Below are positions 15,421 through 23,814 of a stretch of DNA of 64,000 nt, piece by piece (positions within the stretch are counted from its first letter, which is position 1; every line of letters starts with the position of its first letter). Origin of the DNA: Clostridiaceae bacterium (GTDB lineage: Bacteria > Bacillota > Clostridia > Lachnospirales > Lachnospiraceae); assembly GCA_910575435.1 (NCBI GenBank), contig CAJTGI010000004.1:124001-188000 (forward strand), in the 5' to 3' direction. The notes under the pieces were generated by a model. The model was not told the DNA's origin. It made no database searches and saw only the letters and a program-made list of their open reading frames with translations. Made by a program: the position numbers and the translations under genes.

Positions 15421-15870
15421 TCATAACTGTATATTTTTCCTGAATTCCAGCCATCGCTCCCTCTCTGCCATCAAATATCCGTTCTTCTCGAAACACTTTG
15501 CTGATGCGACATTCTCCCGCCTCACCCGGCCCTGGAGCACCTTCCCGCAAGCAAAGGGTTCTACCAGCCTGAGAATCTCGCTACCCAATCCCATCCCCCG
15601 ATATTCCGGGGCAATGACATAGCTGATTCCCGCCACGTCCCGGCCATCCTGCCAGTCCAGGCGAATCTGCCCGGCCTCCTTCTCTGCACATAGCAAAATA
15701 AACATCTGGCAGGAATCTTCATGCATTTTTCTCTCAAACCAAGCCGCATGCTCTTCAAATTCAATATTTTCTGTGCGGAAGGAATTTTTCCTCGTCTCCC
15801 TGTCATTTGCCCATGCAAACAATAATTCGCAATCACCCTCCGACGCTCTCCGCAATCTCAATCGTTCCAT
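15421..15870 (-). CDS. pseH: PseH: GNAT N-acetyltransferase of the pseudaminic acid pathway
   Basis: It N-acetylates the C4 amine made by PseC, using acetyl-CoA. The 149-residue GNAT protein has LRRASEGDCELLFAWAND at the N-terminus, as in PseH/RimJ-type enzymes, and the acetyl-CoA loop YRGMGLGSEIL at ~95-105. In the 171 bases after its stop there is a perfect 8-bp inverted repeat (AATTCCTT / AAGGAATT, about 15314-15336) but no clear gene. The 207 bases upstream (15871-16077) also hold no recognisable gene. Confidence 0.85.
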   Translation of the reverse strand: MERLRLRRASEGDCELLFAWANDRETRKNSFRTENIEFEEHAAWFERKMHEDSCQMFILLCAEKEAGQIRLDWQDGRDVAGISYVIAPEYRGMGLGSEILRLVEPFACGKVLQGRVRRENVASAKCFEKNGYLMAERERWLEFRKNIQL

Positions 15871-16077
15871 TCTCTCTCCCCAGCCAGCGATCTGCCGATC
15901 ATGCAGTTCCTATTTTTCTATAATCATCAACGGTATTGCAGTTAATCCGGATGCCCAGCAAAACGCAACTGACAATACCCGGAAAACTTCCCTCATCTAT
16001 CTCATGAAATCTCCAATGGTATCAGTATAACTTTTTTTCATCTAATATGCAACCTACAGGGCCACAGCAAAAAAGAA

Positions 16078-17259
16078 CTAGCATTTCACCGCAACGCCCA
16101 ATTCTGCCGACTGGTAGGCGGCATAAGTCAGCCTTGCCGTGTCATATGCCAGCATAAAGCCAGACTTCGGTTCCCTGTCAAAGTATATGGCCTCCATGAA
16201 GTCCCGCATCTCGTCCGTATATCCCCGAATAATCTCATCCTCCAGGAAGGGATAGTTCCAGCCTGTCTTGGAGGGCAGCATCTCAGAAATGTACACATCC
16301 TCCAATCTATTCTCATCCAGAAAATAGGTACTCATCAGATTGGACATGGTAATATTGCAGTTAATCACCGCATCATTGCAATATAATTCCAGAATATTCT
16401 TGCTCCCGCCAAGCAATGTGTCCGTAGCGGTCACCGAAGCCTTGCTCCCATCAGAAAAGGTAATGATTGCCATGCCAAAATCCTCCACGTCATTTGGCCT
16501 GGCGGCAATATGCCGATGCTCATATTCTGTAAGGCCCGGCGTAATCTGCGCCATATCTGCAAATACGCTCTGCACCTTAATCTCCCGCCCCTGGGCCTCT
16601 GCCTCCACCTGCTTCAGCCAGAGAATGGCCGCCAGGGGATGGGCTCCCGTACGAATGAACGTGCCTCCCCCCGTCTTGCTCCACTCTCCTGCCACCGGAG
16701 AACTGGAGCCCTTCAGGCTCTCCTCCCCCTTGGCAAATAAAATGCGGCTTCCCTTCTTCCGAATAATTTCCGCCGCCTTGTTCACCGCCGGGGCGTACAC
16801 GAAGTTCTCCGCATACATGAACTTCCGGTCCGTGGCCCCAATCTCCTTTTTCAGCACGTCCAGCTGGCGCAGAACCTCCTCATACATCACTTTTTTCGAC
16901 ACATGGAGTCCGATAGGCTCCCGATCTCCCATTTTGCCAAAATAACCGCACAGAGGCTTCTCGCAGATCACATGCTTTCCGGCGCGCATGCTGCAAATAA
17001 TCATATCCTCATGGGCGTAGGGCGGCGTGCAGATATCTATCACGTCAATCTCATCATCCTCCAGCAAATCTTCAAAGCGCAGAGACGCCTCCTGAAAGCC
17101 ATACCTGGCTTTCGCTTCCTCCACCTGCTCCCGCCTTCTCGCAATAATGTGCTTGAGGCAGACAGGGACGCCCGTATACCGCCTCAATGCATTGATATGC
17201 AGCTCCGTCGCCCTGCCTGCCCCTGCCATGCCGATGCAGATCTCACCCTTCTGATTCAT
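16078..17259 (-). CDS. Gfo/Idh/MocA-family oxidoreductase
   Basis: This is a 393-residue NAD(P)-dependent sugar oxidoreductase. The N-terminal Rossmann fold shows GMAGAGRATELHINAL (~10-25) and the family signature DVIDICTPPYAHEDM...GKHVICEKPL (~74-102) with the EKP lysine. The C-terminal domain is an open-faced beta sheet. The substrate is unknown. The gene is cotranscribed with two ATP-grasp ligases and a WecE-like aminotransferase. This suggests it oxidises or reduces a nucleotide sugar or an amino-acid-like substituent destined for the flagellar glycan. Confidence 0.8.
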   Translation of the reverse strand: MNQKGEICIGMAGAGRATELHINALRRYTGVPVCLKHIIARRREQVEEAKARYGFQEASLRFEDLLEDDEIDVIDICTPPYAHEDMIICSMRAGKHVICEKPLCGYFGKMGDREPIGLHVSKKVMYEEVLRQLDVLKKEIGATDRKFMYAENFVYAPAVNKAAEIIRKKGSRILFAKGEESLKGSSSPVAGEWSKTGGGTFIRTGAHPLAAILWLKQVEAEAQGREIKVQSVFADMAQITPGLTEYEHRHIAARPNDVEDFGMAIITFSDGSKASVTATDTLLGGSKNILELYCNDAVINCNITMSNLMSTYFLDENRLEDVYISEMLPSKTGWNYPFLEDEIIRGYTDEMRDFMEAIYFDREPKSGFMLAYDTARLTYAAYQSAELGVAVKC

Positions 17260-17285
17260 GTCGCGCCTCCTATCCTAGTAACCGA

Positions 17286-18461
17286 TTACGCCCGTGCCAT
17301 CCCGGCGGAATCCCCTAATTTCGCCAAATACTCCGCCTCCACCAGCGAATGGCACTGAAGTATATAATACCCATGCCGGGAACCGCTGTCCTCCACCTTT
17401 CTAGAAAAGTCTTCCTCAATACCCCCAACCCGCACGATCCGATCAGGAAATTCCCGCTGTATCCATCTCAAATGCTCCAAATCATCCTGGCTAAAAAGAA
17501 AACGAACAACCGCGACCCCCGACTGCCCTGCCCTGTCAAAAGAAACCTCCTCGCCCAGAGACACCTGAATCACCATCTTCACATAATCATAGCCAGTGGA
17601 CAGGAATACCAAGTCCGAACCGATGCAGTCGCCTCCCATTCTAGCGCCAATCTCAATCAAATGCACCATCCCCTGATCGTCCACTTTAAACTCCGCATGG
17701 GATGCCCCATCTCGAATCCCCAAAGCATCCAACGCCCGAAATACGCTGTCTTCCGCAATGGCGCATATTTCCTCAGACAAGCCAGAAGGCTCCACATGGC
17801 CGACCTCGATATAATTAGGAACCCCTGTGGTATACTTTTTCGTGACAGCCAGTCTCCTATGCGCACCGCCCACAGAAATGCTCTCAAAACTATACTCCGA
17901 ACCTGAAATGAACCCTTCCACGATGGCCTTTTTCTCAAAGGATACCCCGATGGCCCTCCTGACTGCCTCCCCCAATTCCCCATGCCGACAGACCTTCGTC
18001 ACCCCCCGGCTGCCCGAGCGGTCCGTGGGCTTCACAATGACAGGAAAGGGAAAATCCCTTCCCCAATCCTCCGACAAATCCATCTCCCCGTCCACGCATC
18101 GGTAAAATGGCACCTGAATGCCAGCACGGTCAAAGGCCTGCCGCATAAGGTATTTATTGGTGGAACGCCGCAGGCACTCCTGGGTGCAGCAGGGAAGCCC
18201 CAGCCTGGACGCCACATACTGCACCGTTACCATCGCCAGGTCAGAGCCGATGGTGGCAACCCCGTCCGGCTGAATCCTCTGGCATTCCTCCAAGATGCGC
18301 TCCTTTTCCGTAATGCTCACAGGATAAAAATAATCCCCATTCTCTTCCCCGATGGCTCCCTCCTGCCAGGCAAACACATGGGTCTCAAGTCCCATCTCCC
18401 GCGCCTTTAATATCAGAGGATTCTGAAACTCATTCGCTCCAATAATAACAATCTTTCTCAT
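17286..18461 (-). CDS. ATP-grasp ligase (carboxylate-amine ligase type), first of three
   Basis: This 391-residue protein has a Rossmann-like pre-ATP domain (KIVIIGANEFQNPLIL), the ATP-grasp core PVIVKPTDRSGSRGVTKV (~128-145) and the metal-binding segment LIEIGARMGGDCIGSDL (~275-290). The architecture resembles PurK/PylC/carnosine-synthase ligases, which form amide bonds between a carboxylate and an amine. The ATG at 18461 is preferred over the upstream TTG. Its neighbour is a second ATP-grasp gene. I infer it couples an amino acid or other acid to an amino sugar; the substrate cannot be read from sequence. Confidence 0.8.
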   Translation of the reverse strand: MRKIVIIGANEFQNPLILKAREMGLETHVFAWQEGAIGEENGDYFYPVSITEKERILEECQRIQPDGVATIGSDLAMVTVQYVASRLGLPCCTQECLRRSTNKYLMRQAFDRAGIQVPFYRCVDGEMDLSEDWGRDFPFPVIVKPTDRSGSRGVTKVCRHGELGEAVRRAIGVSFEKKAIVEGFISGSEYSFESISVGGAHRRLAVTKKYTTGVPNYIEVGHVEPSGLSEEICAIAEDSVFRALDALGIRDGASHAEFKVDDQGMVHLIEIGARMGGDCIGSDLVFLSTGYDYVKMVIQVSLGEEVSFDRAGQSGVAVVRFLFSQDDLEHLRWIQREFPDRIVRVGGIEEDFSRKVEDSGSRHGYYILQCHSLVEAEYLAKLGDSAGMARA

Positions 18462-18521
18462 AACCAGACCCCAATCCAATCCATCCGCTTTTCCTGAAAA
18501 TGCACGCCCCCGCCTTTCATC

Positions 18522-19769
18522 CTATTCCTCCATCTCATATTCTATATACTGTGACGCACGGTTCATAATCGTCTCCATCTCCTCCTGGCTCTGAAATTCC
18601 AGAAATAGCACGCCACATTTATACGCCTCATTCTCTCGAATCTCCCTTCCCCTCTCAAATGCAATCGCCTCCCCCCTAATATAGGGTGTCAGCCCATCGC
18701 CAATCACTACGTTCCTCAGCCTGCCCGCTCTCTTGCAGACAACCACATGCCGTCCCCAGAATCCTTTCACACTTGGGAATTGGCACCCCCGCCTACCTCC
18801 CGGCCCATTTTCCCCAGAAGCAGTTCCCGCTATGCAGCCGAAATCATCCAGCCAAGCATCCAACCCCCGTCCCGCCTCGCAGGATAAGATTATCCCGGGA
18901 TAATCCACCCCCGTGGCATATTTTACGAAATCAATATACAGATCCCCCGGACTTCTGCGGCAGACCTCTATAATCACGGGCTTTCCCTCCTCTGTCAAAA
19001 TAAACTGGGAATGCACCAAGCCATCGCATAACTTCAGGCCATCCGCCATTCTCTCAACCTGCCCCTTCAGGTCTCGGACGACTCCCTCCGGCACAGGTTC
19101 CGGCACGCTCGCAGCTGACACGGCAAAAGGAGAATGCTCATGGTATTCCCGGTCCAGCATGGAAAAAACCACCTTCCCCCCATGTATTATGGCAGTGAAA
19201 CCATGATTTGTCCCCTCCAGAAACTCCTCCACCAGCACATGGGGCATCCTGCTTTCCTCCAGCGCGGCACGAAACGCCTCCCTGACCTCCCCCATGTCAT
19301 GGCATTTCCTCATGCCCATGCCGCCAAACAGATCGACGGGCTTGACAATCACGGGAAAGCAAAGGGATTCCACCTTCTCCAAATCCGATTCTCCCCGGCA
19401 TTCCACCACCTCTGGAACAGGGATGCCCACTCTCTTTGCAAAAGCCCTATACAAATCCTTGTGGTGCAGCGTCAGAGCCGTCTGATAGGAATCGTGCCCA
19501 GATAGATGCAGTTTCTCACAGGCATAAGCCGCCGACAGGTAGGCAAAATCATTGCATGCCGAACAAATGGCAGAAACATTTTGAGACCTAGCCAATTCAT
19601 AGATTCCCTCCCGGTCGGAATAATCCCGGGAAATATATTGATCTGCCAGCCCGTTTCCCACCGCATTTTCATTCTTTCCCGTGACAAGGACGTAAAACCC
19701 CTGCGCCCTCGCCGCCCGAATGAGCGGCACCTCAGAGTAACCGCCATTTAATATCAATATCTTCTCCAT
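18522..19769 (-). CDS. ATP-grasp ligase, second of three
   Basis: This 415-residue protein shares its plan with the 17286 gene but is clearly divergent. It has N-terminal ILILNGGYSEVPLI, core PVIVKPVDLFGGMGMRKC (~138-155), VEEFLEGTNHGFTAI and metal site IIEVCRRSPGDLYIDFVKY (~270-290). It sits between the first ligase and the WecE-like aminotransferase gene. An aminotransferase making an amino sugar followed by two ligases fits N-acylation of that sugar with amino acids, but this is inference. Confidence 0.78.
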   Translation of the reverse strand: MEKILILNGGYSEVPLIRAARAQGFYVLVTGKNENAVGNGLADQYISRDYSDREGIYELARSQNVSAICSACNDFAYLSAAYACEKLHLSGHDSYQTALTLHHKDLYRAFAKRVGIPVPEVVECRGESDLEKVESLCFPVIVKPVDLFGGMGMRKCHDMGEVREAFRAALEESRMPHVLVEEFLEGTNHGFTAIIHGGKVVFSMLDREYHEHSPFAVSAASVPEPVPEGVVRDLKGQVERMADGLKLCDGLVHSQFILTEEGKPVIIEVCRRSPGDLYIDFVKYATGVDYPGIILSCEAGRGLDAWLDDFGCIAGTASGENGPGGRRGCQFPSVKGFWGRHVVVCKRAGRLRNVVIGDGLTPYIRGEAIAFERGREIRENEAYKCGVLFLEFQSQEEMETIMNRASQYIEYEMEE

Positions 19770-19816
19770 CGCTCTCTCCTGCTGCCGTCAGGAAATTCCT
19801 CCCCAACTCCGATAAC

Positions 19817-20959
19817 CTATTGATTCCCAGCCTGCGCATAAAAGTCTTCCACAGCCTGGCAAACCCGGTCAATATCCTCTTCCCGAAGCCCATAATACAT
19901 GGGCAGCCTCAAAAGCCTCTCGCTCTCTGCCGTGGTATAGACATCCTCCCCGCAGAAAATGCCATGCCGCTTCCCAGCCTGCGCCGTGTGCAAAGGAACA
20001 TAGTGAAACACTGCCAGAATCTCCCGATGCCTCAGCCACTCCAGCAGCCGGGTCCTCTCCTCCAAATCCCTCGCCTTGATATAGAACATATGGGCATTGT
20101 GCCCGCAGCCTTCCGGAATCACCGGCAGGGAAATCTTCCCCTTCCCCGCAAGCCCCGAGAGCCTTTCATAATACATGTCCCAAGAAGCCATCCGCTGATT
20201 CAGAATCTTCTCCGCCTCCTCCAGATTCGCCCACAGATACGCCGCATTCAGATCGCTGGGCAGATAGGAAGACCCCAAATCCACCCAGGAATATTTATCC
20301 ACCATCCCCCGGAAGAACTGGCTCCTGTTGGTTCCCTTCTCCCGGATGATTTCCGCCTTCTGGATATCATCCTCTCCGTCTAGCAGAATAGCGCCGCCCT
20401 CCCCCATGGAATAATTCTTGGTCTCATGAAAGCTGTAGCATCCATAATCCCCGATGCTCCCCAGCATCCTTCCCTTATATGTACTCATGACAGCCTGGGC
20501 GGCATCTTCCACCACCTTCAGGCCATGCCTCCCCCCAATATCCATAATGGCATCCATCTCGCAGGAAACCCCGGCATAATGGACTGGAACGATTGCCTTC
20601 GTCCTCTCGGTAATGGCATTCTCAATCAATTTCTCATCTATATTCATCGTGTCCGGGCGGATATCCACAAAAACAATCCTTGCGCCCCTCAGGACAAAAG
20701 CATTGGCAGTGGACACGAAGGTATAGGCGGGCATGATTACCTCATCCCCCGGCTGAATATCACATAGAAGGGCGGCCATCTCCAGCGCATGGGTCCCCGA
20801 AGTGGTGAGCAGAGCCTTTGAAGCTCCCGTCCTCTCCTCCAGCCAGGCACAGCATTTCCCCGTATATTCCCCATCCCCGGATATGCGCTTATTCCTCACC
20901 GCCCGATCCATATACCGGAACTCCTTCCCGGTAAAAGGCGCCTCATTAAAATTTATCAT
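19817..20959 (-). CDS. wecE: WecE/RffA-like dTDP-4-keto-6-deoxyhexose 4-aminotransferase
   Basis: This 380-residue PLP-dependent DegT-family protein has the WecE-like start INFNEAPFTGKEFRYM, the Asp of EDAAQAV (~152) and the PLP lysine in SFHETKNYSMGEGG (Lys181). WecE converts dTDP-4-keto-6-deoxy-glucose to the 4-amino galactose derivative (thomosamine). The rml genes that would supply that substrate are not in the window. The product is probably the amine that the neighbouring ligases modify. Confidence 0.82.
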   Translation of the reverse strand: MINFNEAPFTGKEFRYMDRAVRNKRISGDGEYTGKCCAWLEERTGASKALLTTSGTHALEMAALLCDIQPGDEVIMPAYTFVSTANAFVLRGARIVFVDIRPDTMNIDEKLIENAITERTKAIVPVHYAGVSCEMDAIMDIGGRHGLKVVEDAAQAVMSTYKGRMLGSIGDYGCYSFHETKNYSMGEGGAILLDGEDDIQKAEIIREKGTNRSQFFRGMVDKYSWVDLGSSYLPSDLNAAYLWANLEEAEKILNQRMASWDMYYERLSGLAGKGKISLPVIPEGCGHNAHMFYIKARDLEERTRLLEWLRHREILAVFHYVPLHTAQAGKRHGIFCGEDVYTTAESERLLRLPMYYGLREEDIDRVCQAVEDFYAQAGNQ

Positions 20960-20976
20960 CCTCCGCCTCCCTGATC

Positions 20977-22548
20977 TTATGCCCTATCCAAATCATCCAG
21001 AGGCATCTGGCATGATTTTACTGCAAAGTCAATGACCTTCTGATACTCCTCCGTCTGATTTACCGACGCATACCTTTCCCAGCACCTCCGGCACGCCCCC
21101 ACCTGGCTCTGGTAAAATTCCAGGTCACGACAATACCGCAAAACCAGGTCAGGCACTTCCTCCAGAGAATCACAGATAAAGTCATCCCCCACATTGACAG
21201 CCACATCGCACCCCGGCAGGGTTATGACAGGCACTTCCACGGAAATGGCCCTGACGGCACTCCCGCCACCGCCAGCCCGCACCGGGTTCAGAAATAAATC
21301 TGCCGCCTCCAATACCCCGGTCAAATCCTCCTGATATCCCAAGTTCTTCACCCTACCCGACAGGACTGTTGAAGAAAAGTCTCTGTGGCAGCTGCCAATC
21401 ATCATGAACTGGCACCGTCCTTCCCGCTCTCCAATCTCCATCATGGCATGCATAAACGGGGCATCCATCTCTTCATCCAGCCGATTGCCCACAATCGCAA
21501 TGACAAAGGCATCCTCCTCAAATCCCAGAGAAGATTTATCATGCTTTTCTGCCGGAGGAGGAAAATCCCAGCAACTCTGCATGGTATAAATCTTCTGCCC
21601 ATTATTTCTGATGCACTCCTTCATTTCCTGAATATATGAACTGCCATCATCCCCGCCGGAAAGAAGTATGGGAGCGCTGGAAACCGCACAGCCCATGGCG
21701 CACACCTGGGCTACCATGGCGGTGATATCCCCCAGCAGCTCGGCAGCCATGGATGGCCCGCCGATATACCAGACCAGTTCCGGCTTCCACGCCTCAACCT
21801 CCTTAAGCATCTCCCTCGCCTGGGGAAAATGCTCCTCATTCACAATCTGCTGGCAGCCATGAATGATGCCGCCCTGATACTCCCGCTGAAACTCTCCGTC
21901 ATACCGACTCATATAGTGGGGATGGAAGGGATGCAGCCAGCACCTCTCCATATCATCCCTATTTATTTTCTCCACATTGACCAGCACCCGCACTTCGTAT
22001 CCCAAAACATCCTGCAAATGATGCACCAGGTTCAGCACCATCTGCGTAGGGGCATGCCTGTCTGACAGCAGCGTATCCGTTGCCACCAAAATCCTCCTGT
22101 GATGACGCTCCTCATAGGGGATATATGCCAAATCCACAGACAGCTCCCTGCGCAGTCGATCCGTCATGGCAGCCAGCCTCTCCCTCTGGCTCCCATAAGA
22201 AGCCCGGTACTCTTTAGAAACAAACCGCTCCCCCGCAACCTGCTTCATCACTCCCACCGCCAGATCATAGGGCAATGCCTCATGTAACATCAGATCCTCT
22301 GCCTTGTCCAAAAAACTCTTCTCCTTGAAGAGAAACAGAAAAACGGAAAGCACCAAAAGATACAGCTGGGTATCCTGGGCAAAAATATCGTCAAACTGTG
22401 CCAGAACATCCACCCCTGCCTTTCTCAAGGCAAAATAATTCACAGCAAGCCTTCTGCCAACGACTTTCAAGTCAGAGGATTCCGGACTGTCCCGCAAAAT
22501 ATGAATCAACGCCACCACGTCATCCAATAATATTTCAGATTCCATCAT
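20977..22548 (-). CDS. GT-B-type glycosyltransferase with N-terminal helical domain (paralogue A)
   Basis: The protein has 523 residues. Residues 1-~120 are helical and not recognised. The rest looks like a GT-B fold, with a C-terminal nucleotide-sugar segment (NLGYQEDLTGVLEAADLFLNPVRAGGGGSAVRAISVEVPVI, ~405-445). It is clearly a paralogue of 33460-35007 in length, N-terminal domain and core motifs (AIVGNRLD, LFLNPVR-GG-G-AV). It is the first gene of the second glycan sub-operon, behind the promoter at 22587-22640. The donor and the acceptor (flagellin peptide or glycan) are unknown. Confidence 0.72.
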   Translation of the reverse strand: MMESEILLDDVVALIHILRDSPESSDLKVVGRRLAVNYFALRKAGVDVLAQFDDIFAQDTQLYLLVLSVFLFLFKEKSFLDKAEDLMLHEALPYDLAVGVMKQVAGERFVSKEYRASYGSQRERLAAMTDRLRRELSVDLAYIPYEERHHRRILVATDTLLSDRHAPTQMVLNLVHHLQDVLGYEVRVLVNVEKINRDDMERCWLHPFHPHYMSRYDGEFQREYQGGIIHGCQQIVNEEHFPQAREMLKEVEAWKPELVWYIGGPSMAAELLGDITAMVAQVCAMGCAVSSAPILLSGGDDGSSYIQEMKECIRNNGQKIYTMQSCWDFPPPAEKHDKSSLGFEEDAFVIAIVGNRLDEEMDAPFMHAMMEIGEREGRCQFMMIGSCHRDFSSTVLSGRVKNLGYQEDLTGVLEAADLFLNPVRAGGGGSAVRAISVEVPVITLPGCDVAVNVGDDFICDSLEEVPDLVLRYCRDLEFYQSQVGACRRCWERYASVNQTEEYQKVIDFAVKSCQMPLDDLDRA

Positions 22549-22586
22549 TCTCTCTGTACCCCATTTATAAATTTAAGCAAAAAAAT

Positions 22587-22640
22587 TATTTCGTCATTTC
22601 TCTTAACTTCCATTATAACATGGACTATTTAATTTTGTAT
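22587..22640 (-). promoter_or_regulatory. promoter of the second glycan sub-operon, with conserved downstream box
   Basis: On the minus strand there is a perfect -10 (TATAAT, 22617-22612) inside TGTTATAATG, with a weak -35 of the form TATACA 18 bases upstream. A block TAGTC lies just upstream of the -10. ATGACGAAATA (22597-22587) lies 13 bases after TATAATG, in the transcribed leader. The same elements with identical spacing occur before pseB. Confidence 0.7.
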
Positions 22641-22738
22641 ATAAATATTAGCAGAAAGATATCAAAACTTTGGGCATCTCTTACCATTCACGGTCGATTG
22701 CAAATAGCAACAGATGCCCCAGTGATATGATTGACTCC

Positions 22739-23803
22739 TTACGAAAATCCCAATTCCTCAAATCGCTCTTCCATCTGCCTGTGCATGATTTCCGAAATCC
22801 CCTTCTTCTCATAGATTGCCTTGTACAGTTCCACCGTCTGCTCCATTGCATGAAGCAGATTCTGATCGCATTTCCAGCCAAACACATTCCGAAACCTAGA
22901 ACAGTCTAATTTAAGCATATTTGCCTCATGCTGCCCATCATCGCCTCTCACGCACCAGTCTGCCTCTCCCCAGATGCGGCAAAACATGCGCGCCAATTCC
23001 CCGGTTGTCATGCAGCCATCATCACCAGGCCCGATATTGTAACTCCCCTCATATCTCCTATCGTCAAACTGCCTCATGGCAATCAGAAGATAGGCAAATA
23101 ATGGATCCAGCACGAATTGATATGGCCGCACAGAGTTAGGATTGCGCAGGATGATCTTTTCTCGCTTCACCGCATGCCTCACGCAGTCCGGCACAATACG
23201 GTCTCTGGCAAAATCCCCTCCGCCGATCACGTTCCCCGCACGGGCCGTGGAAACGCTGCATCCATTCTTTTCAAAAAAGGACCTGCGATAGCTGGCCGTC
23301 ACCAATTCGGAACAGGACTTGCTGTTAGAATACGGGTCGTATCCATCCAGCACATCTTCCTCCCGGTATCCCCACTCCCATTCCCGATTCCGATACACCT
23401 TGTCCGTGGTCACATTCAGGACAGACCTGACTGAGCGACTATTCCTGGCGCACTCCAGCACGTTCACGGTGCCCATCACATTGACAGAATAAGTCTCCAC
23501 GGGATTTCGGTAGCTCTCCCTGACAATGGGCTGCGCCGCCATATGTATCACGATCTCGGGATCATTCTCTTCAAACACTTCCCGGAGATGAACTCCGTCC
23601 CTGATATCTCCAATAACCGAAACAATGTCCCTCCCCGCGTCCGCCAATGCAAAGAGCGAAGGCTCCGTGGGCGGCTCCAGCCCGTACCCAACCACCTGCG
23701 CTCCCAGAAACTTCAATATCTCGCAAAGCCATGCTCCCTTAAACCCGGTATGCCCTGTCACCAGAACCCGCCTTCCATGATAAAACTCCTTCATCAGCAC
23801 CAT
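22739..23803 (-). CDS. rfbG: CDP-glucose 4,6-dehydratase
   Basis: It converts CDP-D-glucose to CDP-4-keto-6-deoxyglucose. The 354-residue extended short-chain dehydrogenase has the nucleotide motif TGHTGFKGAW (~17-26), the catalytic TTDKVY region and YSNSK (Tyr158, Lys162). VTGHTGFKGAWL and the GYDPYSNSKSCSE pattern are characteristic of the RfbG/DdhB branch. It follows rfbH by 11 bases and ends the rfbFHG part of the operon. Confidence 0.92.
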   Translation of the reverse strand: MVLMKEFYHGRRVLVTGHTGFKGAWLCEILKFLGAQVVGYGLEPPTEPSLFALADAGRDIVSVIGDIRDGVHLREVFEENDPEIVIHMAAQPIVRESYRNPVETYSVNVMGTVNVLECARNSRSVRSVLNVTTDKVYRNREWEWGYREEDVLDGYDPYSNSKSCSELVTASYRRSFFEKNGCSVSTARAGNVIGGGDFARDRIVPDCVRHAVKREKIILRNPNSVRPYQFVLDPLFAYLLIAMRQFDDRRYEGSYNIGPGDDGCMTTGELARMFCRIWGEADWCVRGDDGQHEANMLKLDCSRFRNVFGWKCDQNLLHAMEQTVELYKAIYEKKGISEIMHRQMEERFEELGFS

Positions 23804-23814
23804 ATATCCTCTCC

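Noticed and set aside
10744-15870. Legionaminic or sialic acid pathway instead of pseudaminic acid
   Set aside because: PseB (inverting dehydratase), PseC, PseG and PseH are all present. Legionaminic acid genes (GlmU-like Ptm/Leg set) and NeuC are not.
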